Source of the DNA: Lachnospiraceae bacterium UBA7199
Lineage (GTDB): Bacteria > Bacillota > Clostridia > Lachnospirales > Lachnospiraceae
NCBI GenBank assembly: GCA_002490775.1
Contig: DKUR01000078.1
Location: 1-28,857, forward strand
DNA: 28,857 bases
Direction of reading: 5' to 3'
Shown here: positions 1-6,628 of the stretch, one piece after another
Layout of the letters: each line of letters opens with the position of its first letter
How positions within the stretch are numbered: position 1 is the first letter of the stretch
Notes under the pieces: model-generated
Databases searched by the model: none
Told to the model about the DNA's origin: nothing
The model's input: the letters and a program-made list of their open reading frames with translations, nothing else
Position numbers and translations under genes: made by a program

Positions 1-40
1 GACATTATCACAAGTTAATAACAGAAGAATTAAGTGGGAA

Positions 41-69
41 TTGGCACAGGAGGAAAAGTTTAGTATAAT
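41..69 (+). promoter_or_regulatory. Sigma-A-type promoter of the pyr operon
   Basis: A TTGGCA box at 41-46 and a perfect TATAAT box at 64-69 are separated by 17 bases. Transcription would begin near 76, leaving a leader of only about 25-50 bases before pyrC. That is too short for a PyrR-type attenuator of the usual size, so if the operon is pyrimidine-regulated the control is probably of another kind or lies upstream of the window. Confidence 0.6.
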
Positions 70-126
70 GATAAAGAACTTGTAATTTATTGGTGATGTA
101 TGAGTAAGGTTCAGGAAAGGAAAAAG

Positions 127-1458
127 ATGCTTTATATTAAAAATGGTACGGTAATAGATCCGGTGGAGGATAAGCTTTATCGGGCAGATCTACAGATTGA
201 GGATGGAAAGGTGACTGGGATTTTTCCGGCTTCAGAGAAGGAAGGGGCAGGACAGCAGCCGGGCGAAGGGGTAGATCGTAATGACAAACAGGATATGAAT
301 GACCAGATAATTGATGCCAAGGGACTTATGATCGCACCGGGGCTGGCAGATACCCATGTGCATTTCAGGGATCCCGGGTTTACCTATAAAGAAGATATTG
401 ATACCGGGGCTGGGGCGGCGGCAAAGGGAGGCTTTACGCAGATTGTGCTTATGGCAAATACCAAGCCTGTTGTAGATAACAAAGAAACCCTTTCTTATAT
501 TCTTGAAAAAGGGAAAAAAACCGGAATCCATATCAATAGCTGCGCAAACGTGACCATCCAGATGGAGGGGAAAGAGCTGGCTCCTATGGAAGAACTGGCT
601 GGGGCTGGGGCGGCAGGCTTTACAGATGACGGGATTCCCCTGATGAATGAGACAATCGTAAAAGAGGCAATGGAATGGGCAAAAAAGCTGAACAAACCAA
701 TCAGCTTTCATGAAGAAAACCCTGCGTTAATTACCAATAATGGAGTTAATGCAGGAAAGGCGGCAGAATTTTATCATTTGAAAGGTTCCCCCAGGGAAGC
801 GGAAATCAGTCTGGTCAAAAGAGATCTGGAACTGGCACTGCTTACAGGTGCAGAGGTGGTTATCCAGCACATCAGTGCAAGAGAGTCCGTTGAACTGCTG
901 CGGCAGGCCAAGGCGAAAGGCGCCCATGTGCATGGAGAAGCAACACCCCATCATTTTACATTGACGCAGGAGGCAGTGATTCAAAAGGGAACAATGGCAA
1001 AAATGAATCCGCCCCTTAGGGAAGAAGAGGACAGGCTTGCAATCATAGAGGGCCTGCAGGATGGAACCATTGATCTGATCGCTACGGACCATGCGCCACA
1101 CAGCCGGGAAGAAAAAGAAAAACCGATTACGGAAGCACCAAGCGGAATTATAGGCTTGGAAACAGCGCTTTCCTTAGGCATCAGGGAGCTGGTTCAAAAA
1201 GGCTATCTGACATATCCAAAGCTGATTCATAGAATGAGCAGTGCGCCATGCAGGCTGTATGGATTAGAGGGAGGAAGGATAGCCCTTGGACAAAGCGCCG
1301 ATCTGGTTTTGTTTCATCCAGAGGAAGTCTGGAATGTTTCCAGCTTTGTTTCTAAATCATCCAACTCTCCTTTTATAGGGGAAGACCTTCCGGGAGTGGT
1401 TTACTATACCATATGCGGAGGAAAAATTGTATACCGGAATTTATCAAGGAAAGGATAA
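127..1458 (+). CDS. pyrC: Dihydroorotase (class I)
   Basis: Cytoplasmic zinc amidohydrolase that interconverts N-carbamoyl-aspartate and dihydroorotate in pyrimidine synthesis. The metal-binding DTHVHFRDPG motif lies near residues 75-84, ANTKP near 110, a QHIS motif mid-protein, and the DHAPH motif follows in the C-terminal third. The start at 127 is chosen because AGGAAAGG lies just upstream and the protein then opens with MLYIKNGTVIDP, as the family usually does. An in-frame ATG at 100 would add nine residues. Residues of about 33-60 form a low-complexity, charged insertion between the N-terminal strands and the first metal motif, longer than I expect for the family. First gene of a tight three-gene pyr operon; pyrK follows after 4 bases. 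Confidence 0.95.
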   Translation: MLYIKNGTVIDPVEDKLYRADLQIEDGKVTGIFPASEKEGAGQQPGEGVDRNDKQDMNDQIIDAKGLMIAPGLADTHVHFRDPGFTYKEDIDTGAGAAAKGGFTQIVLMANTKPVVDNKETLSYILEKGKKTGIHINSCANVTIQMEGKELAPMEELAGAGAAGFTDDGIPLMNETIVKEAMEWAKKLNKPISFHEENPALITNNGVNAGKAAEFYHLKGSPREAEISLVKRDLELALLTGAEVVIQHISARESVELLRQAKAKGAHVHGEATPHHFTLTQEAVIQKGTMAKMNPPLREEEDRLAIIEGLQDGTIDLIATDHAPHSREEKEKPITEAPSGIIGLETALSLGIRELVQKGYLTYPKLIHRMSSAPCRLYGLEGGRIALGQSADLVLFHPEEVWNVSSFVSKSSNSPFIGEDLPGVVYYTICGGKIVYRNLSRKG

Positions 1459-1462
1459 GTAA

Positions 1463-2248
1463 ATGAGTGGAAAAAGTAAGGAAAAAGGGCTGATTTTATC
1501 CCAAAAGATGATTGCACCTGATATTTATGATATGTGGATTTCTGTAAGTTTGGCAAAGGAAGTGCTGCCTGGACAATTTGTAGGCGTGTATACGAATAAT
1601 GCGTCCATGCTGCTGCCGCGTCCTATTAGTATTTGTGAGGTGGACGATAAGAAAGAGGCGCTTCGGCTTGTATACCGCATTGCAGGGGAAGGGACGAAAG
1701 AATTTGCAGCATGGCAGCCGGGACAGGAAGTATTTTTGCTGGGCGTTTTAGGAAATGGGTTTCCTGTGAAAGAGGCAATTGGCAGAAAGACCGTTCTTAT
1801 GGGAGGCGGAATCGGGATTCCTCCTATGCTTCAGCTTGCGAAAGTGCTTTCCGAAGCTGGGGAGAATGTGACAATTGTGTCAGGGTATAGGGATGTACAG
1901 CTTTTTTTGAAGGAAGATCTGGAAAAATATGGGAAGCTGTATATTGCTACGGAAGACGGCAGCGCAGGGATAAAGGGAAATGTTTTAACGGTCATGGAAA
2001 AAGAGCAGATAAATGCAGATGTGATTATGGCCTGTGGACCAATGCCTATGCTTCGGGCGGTTAAAAATTATGGGCAGACACACCAGATAGCGGCGTATAT
2101 TTCTTTAGAGGAGAGGATGGCCTGTGGTGTGGGAGCCTGTCTTGGGTGCGTATGTAAAACCACCCATAAGGATGCCCATTCCCACGTGAATAATGCTAGA
2201 ATTTGTACGGATGGTCCGGTATTTGATGCCAGGGAGGTAGAGATCTGA
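1463..2248 (+). CDS. pyrK: Dihydroorotate dehydrogenase B, electron-transfer subunit
   Basis: FAD and [2Fe-2S] subunit that passes electrons from dihydroorotate oxidation in PyrD to NAD+. RPISI (53-57) is the flavin-binding motif. The glycine-rich MGGGIGIPP segment (113-121) belongs to the NAD-binding ferredoxin-reductase-type domain. Near the C-terminus C221, C226, C229 and C248 form the expected cluster-ligand pattern; C231 is an extra cysteine. The length of 261 residues is normal. GGAAAGGA just upstream serves as ribosome binding site and overlaps the end of pyrC. The stop codon overlaps the pyrD start in TGATG, so translation of the two subunits is probably coupled. Confidence 0.95.
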   Translation: MSGKSKEKGLILSQKMIAPDIYDMWISVSLAKEVLPGQFVGVYTNNASMLLPRPISICEVDDKKEALRLVYRIAGEGTKEFAAWQPGQEVFLLGVLGNGFPVKEAIGRKTVLMGGGIGIPPMLQLAKVLSEAGENVTIVSGYRDVQLFLKEDLEKYGKLYIATEDGSAGIKGNVLTVMEKEQINADVIMACGPMPMLRAVKNYGQTHQIAAYISLEERMACGVGACLGCVCKTTHKDAHSHVNNARICTDGPVFDAREVEI

Positions 2249-3153
2249 TGAATACAAAAGTAACGATTGCTGGTGTGGAATTTAAAAACCCTGTTATGAC
2301 TGCTTCAGGAACCTTCGGTTCCGGCATGGAGTATGGTGACTTTGTAGATTTAAATAAATTGGGGGCAGTGGTGACAAAAGGAGTTGCCAATGTGCCCTGG
2401 CCGGGCAATCCGGTGCCCCGTGTGGCGGAAGTTTATGGGGGAATGCTCAATGCCATCGGATTGCAGAATCCCGGCATTGATGTATTTATTGAAAGAGATA
2501 TTCCTTTTCTAAAGAAGTATGACACAAAAATTATTGTAAATGTGTGTGGAAAAAGTGTAAAGGATTATCTTGAAGTGGTGGAACGATTAGGGGATGAAGA
2601 TGTGGATATGTTAGAGATCAATGTGTCCTGCCCCAATGTAAAAGAAGGGGCTATTGCCTTTGGACAGAAGGCAGACAGCCTTTATGATATTACGTCCCAA
2701 ATTAAGAAAAAGGCAAAGCAGCCGGTAATTATGAAATTAAGCCCTAACGTGACAGATATTGGAGAGATGGCAAAGGCGGCAGAAGCGGCAGGCGCAGATG
2801 CGGTATCGCTGATCAATACAATAACCGGTATGAAGATTGATATTCACCGCAGGACTTTTGTGCTTGCCAACAAAACCGGAGGGCTTTCCGGGCCGGCAGT
2901 AAAGCCGGTGGCAGTGCGGATGGTATATCAGGCTTCCCATGCAGTTAAAATCCCGGTGATTGGCATGGGCGGGATAGCTACACCCGAAGATGCAGTTGAA
3001 TTTCTGCTTGCCGGTGCCAGTGCCATAGCGGTGGGAGCTATGAATTTTGTAAATCCCTATGCCACAGTAGAAATCATAGAAGGAATTGAAAGATACATGA
3101 AAAAATACGGAGTCTGGGACATTCAGGAGCTGATAGGCGGCGTAAGAGAATAG
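2248..3153 (+). CDS. pyrD: Dihydroorotate dehydrogenase B, catalytic subunit
   Basis: FMN-containing TIM-barrel enzyme that oxidises dihydroorotate to orotate. It forms a complex with PyrK, and the presence of pyrK directly upstream identifies class 1B. NVSCPN places the catalytic-base cysteine at C128, as in class 1 enzymes (class 2 uses serine). TASGTFG (18-24) and the C-terminal GMGG and GASAIAVG segments fit the FMN phosphate site. The length of 301 residues is normal. GGGAGG at 2231-2236 serves the ATG that overlaps the pyrK stop. No pyrE or pyrF follows; the next gene is unrelated, so the operon appears to end here. Confidence 0.95.
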   Translation: MNTKVTIAGVEFKNPVMTASGTFGSGMEYGDFVDLNKLGAVVTKGVANVPWPGNPVPRVAEVYGGMLNAIGLQNPGIDVFIERDIPFLKKYDTKIIVNVCGKSVKDYLEVVERLGDEDVDMLEINVSCPNVKEGAIAFGQKADSLYDITSQIKKKAKQPVIMKLSPNVTDIGEMAKAAEAAGADAVSLINTITGMKIDIHRRTFVLANKTGGLSGPAVKPVAVRMVYQASHAVKIPVIGMGGIATPEDAVEFLLAGASAIAVGAMNFVNPYATVEIIEGIERYMKKYGVWDIQELIGGVRE

Positions 3154-3160
3154 ATGGCAG

Positions 3161-3189
3161 GCATACTTTACCTCCCTTGGTCATACATT
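3161..3189 (+). promoter_or_regulatory. Candidate sigma-E (mother-cell sporulation) promoter
   Basis: GCATACT at 3161-3167 matches six of seven positions of the sigma-E -35 consensus (KMATATT). CATACATT at 3182-3189 resembles the -10 consensus CATACAMT. The spacer is 14 bases, the usual value. The downstream product is a spore-type SPOCS/LysM protein, which makes mother-cell expression plausible. Transcription would start near 3196, inside the loop of the overlapping hairpin. Confidence 0.5.
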
Positions 3190-3223
3190 TACAGTAAGTA
3201 GACTTGTAGGGAGGTATTTTTTT
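3169..3223 (+). terminator. Terminator-like hairpin that includes the next gene's ribosome binding site
   Basis: TACCTCCCT (3169-3177) is perfectly complementary to AGGGAGGTA (3208-3216), and seven T residues follow at 3217-3223. The loop is about 30 bases. The 3' arm is also the ribosome binding site of the following gene, and the T run enters its TTG start codon. It could terminate pyr transcripts and hide that site in any read-through RNA. Confidence 0.55.
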
Positions 3224-4793
3224 GGAATTAATCAAACGAAATATACATATGGACTGCGTCAAATGTAAGGCCCAGACACAGATGACTCTAGAGGATGATG
3301 TGATTATTTCCGATTCCAGGCCGGATGCAGCTAAGCTGATCATGGATAGAGGAAACGTAATAATTGAGGAGTTAAAAATAACAGACGATCACGTTAATGT
3401 AAAGGGAAAGCTTGCATTTAATGTGCTTTATCTGGCAGAAAAAGGTTCATCAGATACAGGCAGAAGCGACGTAGCAAATATGGAAGGGAGTATTCCCTTT
3501 GATGAAATGGTATTTATGGAAGGAATTAAGGGTGGAGATACGGTTAATGCCAGTTGGGAATTGGAGGATTTAAGTATTAATCTGATCAATTCCAGAAAAA
3601 TGAGCGTACAGTCAATGATTTCCATTTACCTTGTCTGCGGGGAAATCTGTGATGAAGAGACAGCGGTGGATCTTTACAGTCAGGAGCCAGTGGAATTTAG
3701 GAAAAAAACGTTGAATATTGCGTCTATGTCCATTAAGAAAAAAGATATTTTCAGGATAAAGGAGGAAGTAGAGGTTCCTGGAAGCTTTCCCAATATTTTT
3801 GCTATGATCTGGTCGGAAATTATTCCGGAAGCCGTGGAATTTAAGGTACTGGAGGACAAAATTGCAATTCAGGGTGAACTGCGAGCCTTTTTCCTGTACA
3901 AAGGCGAAGGCGACGAGGAGGAGATCTGCCATTATGAGACGACGCTTCCTTTTGCCGGAAGCCTGGATTGCCCCGGAGCCAGGGAAGGAATGATACCGGA
4001 AATCAGTTTTACTGGCGAAAACCGTGAAGTGGAAGTAAGACCGGATTTTGACGGAGAAGAAAGAGTGATTACTTTTGAGCAGTGTCTTGATCTGGATATC
4101 TGCATCTATGCAGAGGAGGAAATTGATATCCTTTCCGATGTTTATGGGGTGGTAAAAGAAGTGTCCGTGGTGGAAAAAAATGCGGAATTCCGCAGGCTGA
4201 TTGCAAGAAGCAGCGGCAAGACAAAGCTGGCAGGCCATTTTTCCTGTGAGGAGGAAAAGGCGGTGCTGCATAAGATCCTTCACACAGCGAGTAAATTGCA
4301 GGTGACAGGGAAAAAAGCAGTGGAAAGCGGAATAGAGATTTCTGGTGTAGTCAGCCTGCAGGTTTTATACGAATGCAGCACAGAGGAAAACCGGTATGGT
4401 GTGATCAAAGGAACATTACCATTCCAGTATGTACTGGAAGCAGAAGGCATTGATGAAAGCTGTATTTATCCTGTGCAGGCATTTCTAGATCAAATGACGG
4501 TGACAATTATTGATAATGGAGAAGTGGATGTTAAATGTGTCCTTTACTTCAGGGGCAATGTATACCGCAGTTGGCAGGAGAAAATCGTTGAGCAGATCGT
4601 AGTCACAGAGCCTGATATGGAAAAAATGGCAGCGCTTCCCGGAATTGCCATTTATATGGTTAGGGAAGGCGAAAGTCTCTGGGATATTGGAAAACGATAT
4701 TATGTGCCGGTATCGGTAATTAAGAAATGTAATGATCTGACTTCTGATGAGGTAAAGGCGGGAGATAAGATTTTAATTGTAAAAAATGTTTAA
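3222..4793 (+). CDS. SPOCS (DUF3794) domain protein with C-terminal LysM
   Basis: A 523-residue protein with repeated beta-rich segments typical of DUF3794/SPOCS domains (roughly 30-150, 170-300 and 330-450), followed by a LysM domain at about 479-523 (REGESLWDIGKRY, then KAGDKILIV). Proteins of this design act in spore-coat or spore-cortex assembly, with LysM binding peptidoglycan; SpoVID and SafA are the best-known relatives in role. No signal peptide is seen, which fits assembly from the mother-cell cytoplasm. The start is TTG, preceded by AGGGAGG at 3208-3214 with normal spacing; no better start exists nearby. It follows pyrD but has its own candidate sporulation promoter. Family assignment is firm; the specific spore role is inferred. 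Confidence 0.85.
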   Translation: MELIKRNIHMDCVKCKAQTQMTLEDDVIISDSRPDAAKLIMDRGNVIIEELKITDDHVNVKGKLAFNVLYLAEKGSSDTGRSDVANMEGSIPFDEMVFMEGIKGGDTVNASWELEDLSINLINSRKMSVQSMISIYLVCGEICDEETAVDLYSQEPVEFRKKTLNIASMSIKKKDIFRIKEEVEVPGSFPNIFAMIWSEIIPEAVEFKVLEDKIAIQGELRAFFLYKGEGDEEEICHYETTLPFAGSLDCPGAREGMIPEISFTGENREVEVRPDFDGEERVITFEQCLDLDICIYAEEEIDILSDVYGVVKEVSVVEKNAEFRRLIARSSGKTKLAGHFSCEEEKAVLHKILHTASKLQVTGKKAVESGIEISGVVSLQVLYECSTEENRYGVIKGTLPFQYVLEAEGIDESCIYPVQAFLDQMTVTIIDNGEVDVKCVLYFRGNVYRSWQEKIVEQIVVTEPDMEKMAALPGIAIYMVREGESLWDIGKRYYVPVSVIKKCNDLTSDEVKAGDKILIVKNV

Positions 4794-4808
4794 AAACAGC
4801 AAGAACAA

Positions 4809-4840
4809 GGGGGTGCCGAAAAGGCACCCCCTGTTAGATT
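4809..4840. terminator. Strong hairpin terminator between convergent genes
   Basis: GGGGGTGCC (4809-4817) and GGCACCCCC (4823-4831) form a perfect 9-bp stem with a GAAAA loop. T-rich sequence follows on the plus strand, and a mixed T-rich tract follows on the minus strand. It lies between the SPOCS gene and a convergent minus-strand gene and may serve both. Confidence 0.75.
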
Positions 4841-4871
4841 TGGTTTTACAGTGCAATTATGTTATAATGAC

Positions 4872-5498
4872 TTATTCTTCGATGTTCTGTGCTTTCTGTG
4901 CTTTTGCAGCCATGTCGTCAAATCCCTTCATAACAGCGTCATAGGTCTTTTGTGATATGTCAGGAAGCTGGCCGCCCCACTGTTTTTCAGCCTGAGCAAA
5001 TCCTTTCTTGAATGCGGAACGCATATCTTCAATCTTATCGGGATCTCCGCCTGTTAAAGCTGTAGCAAAATCTAAGATACGCTGTGAGGTCTTTGAAACA
5101 CCCCAGTATCCGTCGTCAGCAATATCTGCCTGAGCCTGCAGTTTGGTAGCAGGATCTACGGTAAATTTTCCACTTGACAGCACGCTCCAAATATCATTTG
5201 CTTTGCCATAGGTCTCGCCCTGTTTGGTCAGCATTTTTTCTACAATGCTCTGTAACTGTGCGGTTCTGTTTTCCGCATCTGCTTTCAATTTAGCAACCAG
5301 ATTAGCATCAGTCTTGTAAGTTTTTTTGGGAGTTTTATCAGCCACTTTTGAAGGCTCATAAACTACGCCGGTATCATTAGCAGATGTGTTCGCCTTATTG
5401 GATTCGGATGCTGCCGCGGTTTTTGCTTCGGTGTCTTTAGGCTGTGTAGCATAAGTACTATACACATCACTTGCACCTGTAACTCCATTTACACTCAT
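4872..5498 (-). CDS. Orphan protein with a SigD-type promoter, possibly flagellum-associated
   Basis: A 208-residue protein with no enzyme motif that I recognise. The first 70 residues are rich in Thr, Ala, Ser and Lys and look disordered, with no signal peptide or membrane segment. Residues of about 75-205 are mostly helical, with the conserved-looking stretches DGYWGVSKTSQRI and WGGQLPDISQKTYDAVMKGF. I recall similar uncharacterised proteins in motile Clostridia, but this is memory and not a search result. The start is set at the ATG at 5498, which has AAGGAGGG eight bases upstream; an ATG at 5519 would place that site inside the gene. A SigD-like promoter directly upstream suggests expression with motility and chemotaxis genes. 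The disordered N-terminus would suit a flagellar export substrate, but that is speculation. Confidence 0.7.
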   Translation of the reverse strand: MSVNGVTGASDVYSTYATQPKDTEAKTAAASESNKANTSANDTGVVYEPSKVADKTPKKTYKTDANLVAKLKADAENRTAQLQSIVEKMLTKQGETYGKANDIWSVLSSGKFTVDPATKLQAQADIADDGYWGVSKTSQRILDFATALTGGDPDKIEDMRSAFKKGFAQAEKQWGGQLPDISQKTYDAVMKGFDDMAAKAQKAQNIEE

Positions 5499-5532
5499 AA
5501 ATTTACCCTCCTTGGTCATTTTGATATAGTAA

Positions 5533-5560
5533 GTATCGGCATTTCAAGTAGAAAAATTTA
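5533..5560 (-). promoter_or_regulatory. Candidate sigma-28 (SigD/FliA-type) promoter
   Basis: Reading the minus strand, TAAA (complement of 5557-5560) is followed after 16 bases by GCCGATAC (complement of 5533-5540). This matches the motility-sigma consensus TAAA-N14..16-GCCGATAT at 11 of 12 fixed positions. The predicted start near 5525 leaves a leader of about 27 bases that holds the AAGGAGGG ribosome binding site and nothing else. Confidence 0.6.
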
Positions 5561-5642
5561 GCATTTTTATGGAAAATACGTGTGTATGTTATGAAATGAA
5601 CTAAATTTGTTATTAAATGCCATGCCTCCTCTATCTACTTTG

Positions 5643-5671
5643 AATATAGCACAATATGGGGCGGGACGCAA
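5643..5671 (-). promoter_or_regulatory. Possible distal sigma-A promoter for the 5498 gene
   Basis: On the minus strand TTGCGT (complement of 5666-5671) and TATATT (complement of 5643-5648) are 17 bases apart. RNA from here would carry a leader of about 140 bases before the gene at 5498. The -35 box is only a partial match, so this is weaker than the SigD-type promoter downstream. Confidence 0.3.
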
Positions 5672-5681
5672 GCCTTGAAAG

Positions 5682-6458
5682 TCAGCTTTCACGGAAATCA
5701 ATTTTCTGCCGTTTTGCTAAATTGTGTGTTTCATAATTAATCATAAAAATACTAAATAGTAAAATAAAAATCCCCATAATTGCATTTATAAAGAAATCCT
5801 TCTGCGACATTTCCCAGATTTTATCACCTAAGATCATTTCTCTGATGCTTGCATACATATTATTTGCCACATGAATGATAACTCCAATATATACGTTATT
5901 TGTAAGCACTGCAAAATACCCAATTAACAGCCCCAGACACAATGCTGAAAAAAACTGTGGCAAATTGTAATGTGCTAATGCAAATAAGAATGCAGATATT
6001 GTAATAGCATAAACATTCCCATGTTTTTTTTGAGCAACAGTAAATATAATTCCACGAGATAGAATTTCTTCTGAAATGGGCGCCCACAGAATAGCATAAG
6101 TGAAAATTGCAGGCGAATAGTAATACTTTTGAATATTTCTTACATAATCCATTTGTGGCAGCATTGTCATGCCAATTTGCGGAAATAAGAGAAAAATTAA
6201 TCTATGGGCCAAACAAATCCCGATTCCTGCAAGTATTGCATATAAACAAATTCGTATATTTTTCTTTGATAAAATATTTTTAGGAGAAAAGCAATATAAA
6301 TATTTTCGAAATGCAAAAATACATAAAATATTACTAAATACTTGTAAGTAATCCGAAACAATCATTTTGCTTTTAATATCAGCCGCTGGAATAAGCATTG
6401 AAAAACTTCTTAATATAATCGAAATTCCCTGATGCAGCAGCCAAATTATCAGCTCCAT
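5682..6458 (-). CDS. CPBP family intramembrane metalloprotease
   Basis: A 258-residue polytopic membrane protein with the three motifs of the CPBP (CAAX protease and bacteriocin-processing) family: EE at 130-131 with R135 (SEEILSRGI), H163 in FALAHYN, and H196 in HVANN. All expected active-site residues are present. Family members in Gram-positive bacteria are linked to bacteriocin maturation or immunity and to cleavage of membrane proteins, but no peptide precursor or export gene is seen nearby. The ATG at 6458 has AGAGGTG five bases upstream. The gene is clearly richer in A and T than its neighbours, including long A and T runs, which suggests separate acquisition. The substrate is unknown. 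Confidence 0.85.
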   Translation of the reverse strand: MELIIWLLHQGISIILRSFSMLIPAADIKSKMIVSDYLQVFSNILCIFAFRKYLYCFSPKNILSKKNIRICLYAILAGIGICLAHRLIFLLFPQIGMTMLPQMDYVRNIQKYYYSPAIFTYAILWAPISEEILSRGIIFTVAQKKHGNVYAITISAFLFALAHYNLPQFFSALCLGLLIGYFAVLTNNVYIGVIIHVANNMYASIREMILGDKIWEMSQKDFFINAIMGIFILLFSIFMINYETHNLAKRQKIDFRES

Positions 6459-6512
6459 ATTTCACCTCTAATTGTCAAATAATATAGAACGCCTTTGTTT
6501 TGTGATGATTTA

Positions 6513-6541
6513 ATTATAACAAAGTTTTTTGACACTGAAAA
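6513..6541 (-). promoter_or_regulatory. Promoter of the CPBP protease gene
   Basis: On the minus strand TTTTCA (complement of 6536-6541) and a perfect TATAAT (complement of 6513-6518) are 17 bases apart. The predicted RNA has a leader of about 50 bases. The -35 box ends two bases from the tandem 11-bp units, so a protein bound there could affect both divergent genes. Confidence 0.5.
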
Positions 6542-6542
6542 G

Positions 6543-6586
6543 AAAAATGATGCAAAAATGATGCAAAAAAGATACAATAATGATGC
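6543..6586 (+). repeat. Four tandem 11-bp units (AAAAATGATGC) in a divergent promoter region
   Basis: Units run 6543-6553, 6554-6564, 6565-6575 and 6576-6586. The first two are identical; the third differs at two positions and the fourth at one. Each carries an A-tract, so A-tracts recur about once per helical turn, an arrangement known to bend DNA. The array ends about 8 bases before a TATAAA box at 6595-6600 and takes the place of a normal -35 region for the plus-strand gene. Confidence 0.75.
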
Positions 6587-6628
6587 ATGGGGCATATAAA
6601 ATAGCAGTGTAAAATACGGTTATGAGAA

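Noticed and set aside
2..85. Open frame at the left edge that could be the 3' end of an upstream gene
   Set aside because: Only 27 codons are visible, with no recognisable motif, and a good pyr promoter lies within it.
3612..4283. Long minus-strand open frame of 223 codons inside the SPOCS gene
   Set aside because: It is fully covered by a well-supported plus-strand gene, shows no protein family features, and is a codon-bias shadow.
5567..5623. Possible 18-codon minus-strand peptide with AGGAGG before its ATG
   Set aside because: The AGGAGG ends one base before the ATG, too close to act as its ribosome binding site; the region is better read as leader of the 5498 gene.
5676..5691. Short TGAAAG...CTTTCA hairpin at the end of the CPBP gene
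   Set aside because: The stem is only 6 bp and no T run follows on the minus strand, so it is not supported as a terminator.
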